From an uncultured Anaerolineae bacterium (GTDB lineage: Bacteria > Chloroflexota > Anaerolineae > Anaerolineales > UBA11858), in assembly GCA_937893815.1 (NCBI GenBank), contig CALCSH010000446.1, forward strand, positions 1 to 18,406: 18,406 nucleotides of DNA, written 5' to 3'. The notes beneath the pieces were generated by a model. The model saw nothing but the letters and a program-made list of their open reading frames with translations, was not told the DNA's origin and did no database searches. The position numbers were made by a program, and so were the translations under genes. Positions within the stretch are counted from its first letter, which is position 1; each line of letters opens with the position of its first letter. Shown here one piece after another: positions 7,080 to 14,762 of the stretch.

Positions 7080-9017
7080 CTATTGCGGACACCCATTTTG
7101 AGTCGCAAAACTTTCGATATTTCTCAAATCCAAATCCGCACTGGCGCCATTCGAGAGAACACAAATATCAATCTGAGCCGCCGAAATATCCGGATTCCAG
7201 TATAGTGGAGCCGCCGGTACATCTTGCGCAAAAATTATCTGCGCCTGTTGGTGGGCCTGTATATTTTCGGGCGTATCGGGCAATGTTGTCTGCGCAGTTC
7301 GACAAGCCAGATCGTATTCGGGATTGTTGTACCCGGTCAGGTTTCCGCCACCCCAACCTTTGCTGAACTCCGGTGATGGGCCGGGGATTTCATCGCTGGT
7401 GTAAAGGAAGCAAGGTGGGGCCTGATCGACAGACCAGGCGAATTGCGCTATATCAAATCGACGGCCAAAAATATCGCCCTCAGGCCCGGGACGGAGAAAT
7501 TGCTCCCAGGGTTGAACATTGATATTGACTTGAATACCGCACTCGGCCAATGAGGTTTGCACCATTTGAGCAGCGGCCTGCCGTAGAGTGTCTTCTGGCA
7601 CCGAGTAATCCAATACAAAAGGTGTGCCATCCATCACATCTACGCGGCCTAATGAGGTGAGCGCGGTATCGGGGTTCTGATCGGAATCTACCCAACCCGC
7701 ATTGGCCAAAAGCGCCAGCGCAGATGGAGGGTCAAACGCATAGGTTGGCAAATCGATAGGGTACAGCACATGCTCCGGCGGGAGAAAACCATCGGCCACG
7801 GTTGCCAACCCCATCAGGAGTCCGTCTGCCATTCCCTGGCGGTCTATACACATGGCAACCGCTTGCCTCACTTCACGGCTGGCGAAGAAATCCACATGCG
7901 TTTCATCCACAGAAGTAATCCCAAAAGCGGCTTGCTCCCATGAATGTTGGTTGGTAACCTGTAATGCGATTTTGCCATTTGCCTGCGCTTCAAGCAGCCG
8001 GGGAGCACCTTCCAACGTCAGGGCTGTTTGATCCACAAAATCACATTCGCCAACCAGCAGAGCATCAATAGCTGCCGAGCCGGTCTCAACAAAACGATAT
8101 ACAAGATAATCGAATCGCGGCAAGCCTTCGGCGCTGCGGAAATAGTTTTGATTGCGATGCAGGGTGATATGATCGCCGGGAACCCATTCATCCATTACAT
8201 AAGGCCCCCAACCTAATGGATTGCGGGTTGTCAAATCGGAAATCAGCATGGTTTCACGATCCATTTCCCCCATCAGGTGCTGTGGCAGCGGTGAGAAGAA
8301 ATTTGTAGCATACTCACCTTGGTAGCCCGGAATTGCCACCCATTCAACTGTTTGGGCATCAAGTGCTGTGTAACTTTGGGTATAACGTAAAACTTCCAGC
8401 GTATTGCCGAAAAAAGATTGCGCTGCATGGAATGAAAAAACAGAATCTTGTGCTGTGAGGGGGGTTCCATCAGACCAGAGCAAGCCTGGCAAAAGCTGGA
8501 AGCGTACAACCAATGCATCTACCACCACGGGTTGATCTCCGCTATAGGTTTGAGCGCATGTTGCGCTTGTACACCCGCTGGGGCGGAAGCGCGTCGCTTC
8601 ATCGAGCGCGACCCAATTACCGTCTGCATTGACAAGGATTTCGCCTTTCGTAATCTCAACAGGCCGCAATTCTGCATCACCATTTTGCAGGGAAGGAATG
8701 CGTTCCAGAATCACTGCTTGAACCTGCCCATCGAAGGTATCAAAGGGGCCATCGTAAATTGCCTGCAAAACGCCGCGGCTTGCTGCGGTCGTATTTGCAT
8801 ATAGGAATAAGGATGTAGGCTCCTGCCCCATACACACTGTTAAAATACTAGGAGGTTCAGGAGTAGCGGTTGGCAATGGGGTTGGCGATGTATATGCTTC
8901 CACCAATGCCTGCACCGTAAGATCAACACCGGCTTCTTCTGATGTTGGCTTAGGAGTACATGCTGCTAATGTTCCAATAAAAACTACCAGAACGAAATAA
9001 TTAATAAATTTCAACAT
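7080..9017 (-). CDS. Second solute-binding lipoprotein, SBP family 5
   Basis: A 645-residue lipoprotein: signal MLKFINYFVLVVFIGTLAAC with lipid Cys at 20, a Pro/Thr-rich linker (about 42-57), then a family-5 binding domain beginning ILTVCMGQEPTSLF. It retains LLWSDGTPLTAQDSVFS and a Cys-rich insert (CTSATC near 150), and ends in a C-terminal region with PAAPLYWNP. It differs substantially from the neighbouring binding protein, so it is a paralogue rather than a recent duplicate. No good ribosome binding site precedes the ATG. It lies between the sigma-factor pair and the main binding-protein gene, on the same strand, and may deliver a different ligand to the same permease (inference). A T8 run follows about 17 bases after the stop, but without a clear stem. 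Confidence 0.85.
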   Translation of the reverse strand: MLKFINYFVLVVFIGTLAACTPKPTSEEAGVDLTVQALVEAYTSPTPLPTATPEPPSILTVCMGQEPTSLFLYANTTAASRGVLQAIYDGPFDTFDGQVQAVILERIPSLQNGDAELRPVEITKGEILVNADGNWVALDEATRFRPSGCTSATCAQTYSGDQPVVVDALVVRFQLLPGLLWSDGTPLTAQDSVFSFHAAQSFFGNTLEVLRYTQSYTALDAQTVEWVAIPGYQGEYATNFFSPLPQHLMGEMDRETMLISDLTTRNPLGWGPYVMDEWVPGDHITLHRNQNYFRSAEGLPRFDYLVYRFVETGSAAIDALLVGECDFVDQTALTLEGAPRLLEAQANGKIALQVTNQHSWEQAAFGITSVDETHVDFFASREVRQAVAMCIDRQGMADGLLMGLATVADGFLPPEHVLYPIDLPTYAFDPPSALALLANAGWVDSDQNPDTALTSLGRVDVMDGTPFVLDYSVPEDTLRQAAAQMVQTSLAECGIQVNINVQPWEQFLRPGPEGDIFGRRFDIAQFAWSVDQAPPCFLYTSDEIPGPSPEFSKGWGGGNLTGYNNPEYDLACRTAQTTLPDTPENIQAHQQAQIIFAQDVPAAPLYWNPDISAAQIDICVLSNGASADLDLRNIESFATQNGCPQ

Positions 9018-9077
9018 GTTTTTATAACAGTGCGTTAGCCTGCTTATGGGTTGGATAGGGTTAAAGTTTTACCAATC

Positions 9078-9341
9078 TTATAATATGAGCACACCCATTT
9101 GTAACGAATAAGCTGTTGCATGCGCAAAACGGTCGAATGACGAAGCATTATATTCACGGTTGAGCATAAAATCCAATAACTGAAACACTCTGACAGATCG
9201 TTTTTTTGGGGGTTGGGCTGCAGTTTGCAAAATGCGCGCTTTTATATCCGCAGGGGGTGATTGCGGATTTAACCATTGTTTCAAACCACGACGCAGTCTG
9301 AGGTCGAAAAATTCTTGCGTCTGTCGTTTAGGTGAATTCAT
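9078..9341 (-). CDS. Small protein overlapping the ECF sigma gene, possible regulator
   Basis: The chosen start (9341, MNSPKRQTQEFF) gives 87 residues and overlaps the sigma-factor stop by 14 bases; GGGGA lies about 8 bases upstream. An earlier in-frame ATG at 9368 has GGAG only one base before it and is less likely. The protein is basic in its first half and has a segment NPQSPPADIKARILQTAA reminiscent of the start of anti-sigma factor juxtamembrane regions, but there is no clear zinc motif (no HxxxCxxC) and no convincing membrane helix. Position and overlap make co-expression with the sigma factor likely. An anti-sigma or accessory role is inference; the family is not recognised, and it may be a shortened remnant. 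Confidence 0.55.
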   Translation of the reverse strand: MNSPKRQTQEFFDLRLRRGLKQWLNPQSPPADIKARILQTAAQPPKKRSVRVFQLLDFMLNREYNASSFDRFAHATAYSLQMGVLIL

Positions 9342-9909
9342 ATTGAACATCCCCAATACTGATGCCATTCTCCGTTTCTAGCTGCATCTTTAATGCCTTG
9401 CGTCCATAGTGCAGGCGCGATTTCACCGTTCCAACCGGAATATCGAGAACGGATGATATCTCCTGCAAAGAGAGGTCACTAAAGTAATGCAACACAATCA
9501 CTACCCGATGGCGAAACGGCAACGTAGCTACAGCGGAAGAAATGTGGCGCCACTCTTCTTTTTTCTCTACCTGAAAAGCTGGTGATTGCTTCTTGCCACT
9601 TTTAAACCATTCAGCCATATCTTCGACAGGGCGGAAAAGCCACCGTTTTCGGCGTTTGATCCATGTGTAGGTTAAATTTGTCGTCACCCGATATAACCAG
9701 GGTTCCAAGGGTCTTTCGGGGTCAATGTGATGAGAAAATCGGTGTACCCGCAAGAACACATCCTGCAGTAGATCAGCCGCGGCTGGTTCATCACCGGTAA
9801 TTGCAAGCGCGGTCCGGTATACGATATGTTGATACCGGTCATATAGCGCACCTAGGGCGTCCAGGTCACCGTCCTGAAGCTGCAAAACTAACTCGCGATC
9901 ACTACTCAA
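9328..9909 (-). CDS. RNA polymerase sigma factor, ECF (sigma-70 family)
   Basis: A 193-residue alternative sigma factor that directs RNA polymerase to a small promoter set. Region 2 spans about 10-85 (DLLQDVFLRVHRF at 46-58, then PWLYRVTTNLTYTWIKRRKR). Region 4 spans about 123-178, with a helix-turn-helix in LSLQEISSVLDIPVGTVKSRL (147-167). There is a basic, acidic-poor linker of about 30 residues and no C-terminal extension. The start codon is TTG (9909-9907), supported by GAGGAA 8 bases upstream; no in-frame ATG fits. It is the first gene of a minus-strand set including the small overlapping protein and the two binding lipoproteins, so it could control them, but this is not shown. Confidence 0.92.
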   Translation of the reverse strand: MSSDRELVLQLQDGDLDALGALYDRYQHIVYRTALAITGDEPAAADLLQDVFLRVHRFSHHIDPERPLEPWLYRVTTNLTYTWIKRRKRWLFRPVEDMAEWFKSGKKQSPAFQVEKKEEWRHISSAVATLPFRHRVVIVLHYFSDLSLQEISSVLDIPVGTVKSRLHYGRKALKMQLETENGISIGDVQYEFT

Positions 9910-9939
9910 TGGGAAGCTTCCTCATTTTGTATTTGCCCT

Positions 9940-9967
9940 TAGTACTACTATCAATGGAAAAGGTTCA
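9940..9967 (-). promoter_or_regulatory. Possible ECF-type promoter before the sigma gene
   Basis: TGAACC (9967-9962) followed 16 bases later by GTACTA (9945-9940) resembles the GAAC-type -35 that many ECF factors recognise, and would allow autoregulation. The predicted leader is about 24 bases. Weak evidence. Confidence 0.2.
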
Positions 9968-10005
9968 AATCCAGTTGCTGATAGAGTTGAAACACGTTAA
10001 CTTCT

Positions 10006-10234
10006 TCAAATAAATTGAATTCGATCTACTTGGATAGTGGCTGGGGGGGCGTAGTAGCAATCGCGTAATTGAAAGCACTGATACGCTCTTACCACAGCCG
10101 CTTTCTCCAACAATCCCCAAGGTTTCCCCCCTAGCCAAGGAGTAAGAAATCCCATTGACTGCATGGACAATACCATCCTCTGTATCAAACTTTGTATAAA
10201 GGTTGGTAATCTCCAAAATGTTCGAGTTGTCCAA
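10006..10234 (-). pseudogene. Truncated, frameshifted oppD/dppD-type ATPase fragment
   Basis: A TTG start with GGAGGAG 9 bases upstream opens an ABC ATPase N-terminus (MDNSNILEITNLYTKF...) with intact Walker A GESGCGKS (43-50). After residue 64 (LLLRPP) the frame breaks at a run of seven G on the plus strand (10043-10049). Removing one base restores the expected family continuation PPATIQVDRIQFI, which then meets a stop. No signature, Walker B or C-terminal domain follows. It is not a copy of the intact oppD in this window (only about half the residues agree), so it comes from another transporter locus. Translation of the first 60-80 residues is possible but would not give a working ATPase. 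Confidence 0.8.
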
Positions 10235-10333
10235 ATCCTTATTCTCCTCCGGAAGAGCTATGTCGACTACCTTTGCTATCTACAAGTAACTTACCCGGGA
10301 TTACCTATCCAAATCAATGGTGGTTGCAGAACT

Positions 10334-10454
10334 GACTCCACTGAAAAAACTACCGTGCAGGTGTTCCCGCCGGAATATATGGGGGTGGTGGCGAAGCCAC
10401 CACCCCCATATATTCCGGCGGACATCTCCGTCATCGGCTTTTTGCAGTAGAGTC
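10334..10454 (-). mobile_element. MITE-like element, copy A
   Basis: A 121-bp non-coding element beginning GACTCCACTGAAAAAAC and ending in GTAGAGTC. The ends are imperfect inverted repeats (GACTC[C/T]ACTG[A/C]AAAAA). A central perfect palindrome has 26-bp arms (10367-10392 and 10396-10421) and loop GAA. It is flanked by a perfect 6-bp direct repeat AGAACT (10328-10333 and 10455-10460), taken as the target duplication. Orientation is opposite to copies B and C. It fills much of the 10235-10665 gap between the oppD fragment and rsgA. Confidence 0.85.
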
Positions 10455-10526
10455 AGAACTAAAATCGTGAACAGAATCATTATACATTACACATTCATGT
10501 TTGTGCATACCAATATCTTGGCTCAT

Positions 10527-10568
10527 TGGGAACTGCCGTGAGAAATACCACGGGGATTCCCAGAGACC
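10527..10568 (+). repeat. Dispersed palindromic repeat (GGTCTCTGGGAAT type), complete copy
   Basis: TGGGAACTGCCGTG and CACGGGGATTCCCA form an interrupted stem (6 bp, a mismatch block, 5 bp) with loop AGAAATAC, extended on the right by GAGACC. The sequence is shared with the single arm at 237-264. It could also act as the transcript end of rsgA, although no T-run follows. The rest of 10456-10665 shows nothing recognisable. Confidence 0.4.
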
Positions 10569-10665
10569 TAATATCTTCTCTTTTGGGGAAAAAACTGACT
10601 ATCAGAAAGTTTCAAAGAGCCGCGGAAAAATCTAATGGTAACCAGAAAAACCTGGGAGTAATACT

Positions 10666-11580
10666 TTACCAATCTTGCCCATCGGTTTCTTCGCCGTATC
10701 GCAGGCGGACATACGACTCATAGCGTTCATAATGAACAGAACCATCTTCAACTGCGGCTTGAACGGCGCAATCTGGCTCGTGCAGATGCGTGCAATTGCT
10801 AAAACGGCATTCCGCTACCAAATATCGCAGCTCAGGGAAATAGCCATCCACCTCCTCGGGTTCGATATCCCACAAGGCGAGGGCTTTCAGGCCTGGTGTG
10901 TCGGCCACATAACCTCCTCCCACCACGGGGAATAGCTCGCGCACCACAGTGGTGTGCCGTCCTTTATTGGAAGATAGGCTGACTTCTTTAACAGCCAGCC
11001 CCAGGTTGGGTTGGATAACGTTTAGCAGAGTAGATTTGCCCACCCCAGAGGGACCTGCAAAAACCGAAATTTTGCCGCGCAACTGTTTATGTAACGCTGA
11101 AATTCCCCTTCGCGTGGAAGCTGATGTATAGAGGATTGAATATCCAATATCTTTATAATGCCCAAACCATTTACGCGCGGTGCGCATCCCGACCAGATCT
11201 ACTTTATTAAACACAATCAAGGCGGGAATTTCAGCCTTTTCGGCAACAATCAGAAAACGATCCAGCATACGCAGGCGCGGTTCCGGCTCTGCGCAGGCAA
11301 AAACAAAAATGGCTTGATCGGGGTTGGCTATCAGGATTTGTTGATATTCACCGCGCGGTGTGGGGGCCATCCGCGAGAACATGGTACGACGATCTTCGAT
11401 GGATTCGATCATCCCTGTGCCATCATCCAATACGCTGATCTCGACCCAGTCGCCCACAGCAATAATATCCCCTGTGCGGCGGCCTTGCTTAAGGCGCCCT
11501 CGCAATCGGCACACGACAAGGCTACTCTCTGTTTGTACGGTAAAAAACCCGGATTGTGAACGAATTAATAAACCTCGCAA
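10666..11580 (-). CDS. rsgA: Ribosome small subunit-dependent GTPase A
   Basis: A circularly permuted GTPase that helps mature the 30S subunit. In the 304-residue protein, an N-terminal OB-fold (about 1-70) is followed by the permuted G motifs in the order G4 NKVD (125-128), G5 (TSA, 152-154), G1 GPSGVGKST (176-184), G2 NKGRHTT (205-211) and G3 DTPG (227-230). The C-terminal zinc site is CX4CXHX5C (Cys258, Cys263, His265, Cys271). All key residues are present. The start codon is TTG (11580-11578), with AAAGG about 5 bases upstream. The gene follows the PBP gene by 69 bases on the same strand and may be co-transcribed with it. No terminator is obvious downstream; a hairpin repeat and a MITE lie there. 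Confidence 0.95.
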   Translation of the reverse strand: MRGLLIRSQSGFFTVQTESSLVVCRLRGRLKQGRRTGDIIAVGDWVEISVLDDGTGMIESIEDRRTMFSRMAPTPRGEYQQILIANPDQAIFVFACAEPEPRLRMLDRFLIVAEKAEIPALIVFNKVDLVGMRTARKWFGHYKDIGYSILYTSASTRRGISALHKQLRGKISVFAGPSGVGKSTLLNVIQPNLGLAVKEVSLSSNKGRHTTVVRELFPVVGGGYVADTPGLKALALWDIEPEEVDGYFPELRYLVAECRFSNCTHLHEPDCAVQAAVEDGSVHYERYESYVRLRYGEETDGQDW

Positions 11581-11649
11581 GATTGCCTTTCTAGTTGGTC
11601 GTTAAAATGCGTTTTGGAGTGAATCATTCGTCCTGCTGATAGTATTCCG

Positions 11650-13911
11650 TTAGGGTTCAGGTGTAGGCTCCTCTTCAGGCAATGCTATCACACCCACGCT
11701 CGACTCCCAGGGGAGCAGGTAACTCCGATGGCCTTCAAAATACTGCTGTGCAACCGCACGAAAGATGGGTGCGGCCACTTCTGAACCTTCCCCGGCGAAT
11801 TCACCTACAACCACAATGGCGATATCGGGTTTGTCGGCGCGGTTGCGGCGAGTATACCCAGCAAACCAGGCATGGGATTCGCCCGCGCCTGTTTCGGCTG
11901 TACCCGTTTTCCCGGCAAAGGGAGTAATATTGGAGCTATACGCGCCCAGTACATAATACGCCGTCCCGCGACGATTTTCGACAACGCTGATCATGGCACG
12001 CTGCAAAACATTCAGGGTTTCATCGCTGATCGGTAATTCGCCTTTGGCGATGGATTCAAACTGATAAACAGGTTCTTCCCCTTGTAAGCCTATGTGATCA
12101 ATCAACTGCGGCTGGTAGATCGTGCCACCGTTCCCAATGGCGGCAATAAATTGTGCAACTTGCAATGGCGTAACCAGCGTATCGCCCTGACCGATGGCAT
12201 TATTGATAGCATCAATTTCTTCCTGGGGGTCGGGAATATTCCCTGCTTCTTCCTCCACACCTTGAATACCCGTCAGACTGCCCAACCCAAAGCCACGCGC
12301 CATTTCTGAGATGGCATCCGTCAACCCCTGGCGGTACAAATCCAAACCAATATGCCAAAAGTAGGGGTTGCACGAGCGCATTAGCCCTTCTGGCAGCGTT
12401 AGCATGCCGCTGGGCGGCGTTTTACATTCCCCTTCGGTCGCCAATTCATTGGTGCAGTGTTCATACGTCCAATCGTAACGCGGGGGGATGTCGGTGATTT
12501 CAGTGAACGCGTATTGACAATCGTAGGTTGAATCGGCGGTATACAGGCCGCTTTCCATGGCGGCAGCCAAGGTAATAATTTTGAATACCGAACCGAGGGG
12601 GTATTGTCCCTGGCTGGCGCGGTTGAGTAAGGGATTGCTGCTGTAGGGGGAATAGATATCGTCAAGCTGATAGCTATAGTTATAATTATTCGGATTGAAA
12701 GCGTTGGGGTCAAACCACGGCGAAGATGCCATCGCCAGCACGCGTCCGGTATCAACTTCCATCACAACAACAGCGCCAGCGTATTTTGCCAGCATAATTT
12801 GTACGGCCTGTTGCAAGTCGGCATCAAGGGTGGTGTAGATCGGCAGCGAAGGGTGCGCCTCCACATCGGCCAATTGAGTGACTACTTGATTATCCGGACC
12901 CAATACATATAAGGAACCACCCCGATTCCCCGTGAGATATTCTTCGCCCCATTTTTCAATTCCCTGACGACCAACCATCTCATCACGCCGAAAGCCTTTT
13001 CGCAGATAGTCTTCTACTTCCTCGGCCTGAATCAGCGAAACGTACCCCAAGGCTTGCGAAGCAATCCCGTCATTAAAATAGTAGCGGCCCTCATAGGGAT
13101 ACATATAAAGCAGCCCGTCATCGTAAACCGGATCAACGGAATAATAACGTTCGACGTGTGAGCGCAGGGCTTCGCCCAATGGCAGATACCAATCGGCTCC
13201 AAGCGGGAAATCAGCATACATGGCTGTAATCGTGCCCGGGTGCAAGCCGGTAAGCCACTGCAAATCGGACAAAAAGCCATCGGCCTGATTGGGGTCTATG
13301 CGCCCGGGTATGATACCCACCGAAACGGCTTCTGCGTAGGCGACCAGCGGCTCGCCATTCTGGTCGTATACATTGGCGCGTGAAGGTACGTGGCGTTCCA
13401 TCCACAGGGTATTGCCCCCGGCTAATTCGGGCAGAATCAACTCATCGCTCCATTGCACCCGCCAGGCTCCATCTTCCATGCTAAGGCTCATCACAGTATC
13501 GCGTTGAATATCACCCACTAAAACACTTTGTAAAGTAATCCGAAAACTGGCTTGAGCGCTTTGCGAGTTACGCACGAGCGAAGAGAGAATTTCAGAATCC
13601 ACAGTAGCCAGCGCCAACTCAGCGGCTACGCTGGTATAGCGCAGCGTAAAATCTTCCAGGCTGATAGCATCACGACTGACAGTTGTGAGCATATTGTACA
13701 TACTCGGGTAATCATCCGCTTTCCAGGCCGCGAGGTAGGCACTAACAGCTTCGTCCACATCAGGCACGGGGGTGGTTCGCGGCGCTACCGTTGGCAGCGC
13801 TGTAGCACTTGGCAATGGTGTTGGTGAAATTTCGGCAGGCTCCGGCGTAGCTGTAGCACATCCCGCCAGAAGAAAGATCAGGAATATTAAAAGCACAATT
13901 CGATGCTTCAT
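11650..13911 (-). CDS. Class B penicillin-binding protein (transpeptidase), lipoprotein with MecA_N-like domain
   Basis: Peptidoglycan cross-linking enzyme of 753 residues. The N-terminus is a lipoprotein signal (lipobox LLAGC, Cys18) rather than a simple transmembrane anchor, followed by a Pro/Thr linker (about 22-50). An NTF2-like, MecA_N-type domain is inferred at about 52-160, then a PBP dimerisation region (about 170-350, including GRQGIEKWGEEYLTG), then the transpeptidase domain. Catalytic motifs are present: SVFK (Ser441), SCN (513-515) and KTG (668-670). An acidic Pro-rich tail (LPEEEPTPEP) ends the protein. The ATG overlaps the maf stop (ATGA), suggesting coupled translation, and maf homologues are often linked to cell-shape genes. 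Whether it serves elongation (PBP2-like) or another role is not resolved. Confidence 0.92.
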   Translation of the reverse strand: MKHRIVLLIFLIFLLAGCATATPEPAEISPTPLPSATALPTVAPRTTPVPDVDEAVSAYLAAWKADDYPSMYNMLTTVSRDAISLEDFTLRYTSVAAELALATVDSEILSSLVRNSQSAQASFRITLQSVLVGDIQRDTVMSLSMEDGAWRVQWSDELILPELAGGNTLWMERHVPSRANVYDQNGEPLVAYAEAVSVGIIPGRIDPNQADGFLSDLQWLTGLHPGTITAMYADFPLGADWYLPLGEALRSHVERYYSVDPVYDDGLLYMYPYEGRYYFNDGIASQALGYVSLIQAEEVEDYLRKGFRRDEMVGRQGIEKWGEEYLTGNRGGSLYVLGPDNQVVTQLADVEAHPSLPIYTTLDADLQQAVQIMLAKYAGAVVVMEVDTGRVLAMASSPWFDPNAFNPNNYNYSYQLDDIYSPYSSNPLLNRASQGQYPLGSVFKIITLAAAMESGLYTADSTYDCQYAFTEITDIPPRYDWTYEHCTNELATEGECKTPPSGMLTLPEGLMRSCNPYFWHIGLDLYRQGLTDAISEMARGFGLGSLTGIQGVEEEAGNIPDPQEEIDAINNAIGQGDTLVTPLQVAQFIAAIGNGGTIYQPQLIDHIGLQGEEPVYQFESIAKGELPISDETLNVLQRAMISVVENRRGTAYYVLGAYSSNITPFAGKTGTAETGAGESHAWFAGYTRRNRADKPDIAIVVVGEFAGEGSEVAAPIFRAVAQQYFEGHRSYLLPWESSVGVIALPEEEPTPEP

Positions 13912-14579
13912 AAGGTTTCTCGTAGAACAGAATCAAATACCGGGCAATGATAGCCCAATGCAGCCTGACACGCGGCTGGAACATTAACAGTCAAGGTGTG
14001 TCCCATTTTTCGCAAGGTGCGCGCCAGATGACACAGCGGAAAGCCAACTACATTGGCATAGCAGCTTTGGAATTTTTCAGCCGGATGAAAGCCTTCATTT
14101 TGAATGGCGTATGCCCCGGCTTTATCGAACGGATCACCGCTGGCAATATAGGCCAGCATCTCTTCATCCGAATAATTGCGCATGGGAACCTGCGAAGCGC
14201 CCAAGTCGGTCAACAGCAGATCGCGCGCCATATCGTAAACAGCCAGAGATGTAAAAACCTGGTGTGAACAGCCGCGCAAACGACGTAGCATCTCTTCAGC
14301 TTCGGCAGCGTGGCATGGCTTACCCAGAATTTCGCCATCATCCACAACGGTGGTATCGGAAGCGATTACCCAGGCAGGCGAATCGAGGGCCGCGGCAATC
14401 GTGCGGCCCTTTTGTTCGGCAAGACGCAGCACATAATCTGGGGGAGGCTCGCCGGGAAGCACCGATTCGTCTACATCGGCGGGCATCACCACAAAATCCA
14501 GGTTAAGAAGCCCAAACAATTCACGACGGCGGGGAGAGTTGGAAGCTAAAACCCATATCACAAGGCTTGATTCTATCAC
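13908..14579 (-). CDS. maf: Maf family nucleotide pyrophosphatase
   Basis: House-cleaning enzyme hydrolysing non-canonical nucleoside triphosphates (for example dTTP/UTP or modified pyrimidines) to monophosphates. Family motifs are present: LASNSPRRRELF (11-22), the lysine in EQKGRT (57), ASDTTVV with the catalytic Asp at about 75, and GDPFDKAGAYAIQ. At 223 residues it is about 25 longer than typical, owing to a C-terminal tail (from about NVPAACQAALG). The GTG at 14579 is assumed; a second in-frame GTG at 14561 (giving MIWVLASNSPRR) fits the usual Maf start better and lies about 26 bases from a predicted transcription start. Neither has a clear ribosome binding site. First gene of the maf-PBP-rsgA set. 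Confidence 0.92.
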   Translation of the reverse strand: MIESSLVIWVLASNSPRRRELFGLLNLDFVVMPADVDESVLPGEPPPDYVLRLAEQKGRTIAAALDSPAWVIASDTTVVDDGEILGKPCHAAEAEEMLRRLRGCSHQVFTSLAVYDMARDLLLTDLGASQVPMRNYSDEEMLAYIASGDPFDKAGAYAIQNEGFHPAEKFQSCYANVVGFPLCHLARTLRKMGHTLTVNVPAACQAALGYHCPVFDSVLRETL

Positions 14580-14593
14580 ATCCGCTAGATTGC

Positions 14594-14623
14594 TTTATAG
14601 TACAATTCGTCTAGTCCAGACAA
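14594..14623 (-). promoter_or_regulatory. Candidate promoter of the maf-PBP-rsgA set
   Basis: On the minus strand TTGTCT (14623-14618) and TATAAA (14599-14594) are spaced by 18 bases. The predicted start lies about 8 bases before the GTG at 14579 or 26 before the GTG at 14561. Confidence 0.45.
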
Positions 14624-14635
14624 CTCGGAGTTTTC

Positions 14636-14756
14636 ACCACAAAGGCACAAAAAAATCGTAACTGCTCAGCCATTTTTTCGGTATTGTCGCTGCGAAGGCG
14701 TCAGCCTGAGCAGTTACAATATTTTTAATATCTTCATGTCTTTGTACCTTGGTGGT
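14636..14756. repeat. Nested inverted repeat upstream of xpt and maf
   Basis: Outer arms ACCACAAAGGCACAAA (14636-14651) and TTTGTACCTTGGTGGT (14741-14756) match at 14 of 16 positions. Inner arms GTAACTGCTCAG (14658-14669) and CTGAGCAGTTAC (14706-14717) are a perfect 12-bp inverted repeat. Inside is a 24-base hairpin unit (14690-14713) that recurs at 17187-17210. No coding potential. Together with the adjacent MITE it fills the 14580-14905 gap. Confidence 0.6.
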
Positions 14757-14762
14757 ACTCTT

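Noticed and set aside
10327..10460. MITE as an ordinary intrinsic terminator
   Set aside because: The same element appears upstream of a gene (xpt), in both orientations and with target duplications. There is no T-run directly after the stem.
10317..10541. Plus-strand and minus-strand ORFs through the MITE copies (peptides with RRNIWG...HIFRRTSPSSAFCSRV)
   Set aside because: They are translations of the repeat itself; the similar peptides arise because the DNA copies are identical. There are no ribosome binding sites and the frames end at unrelated flanks.
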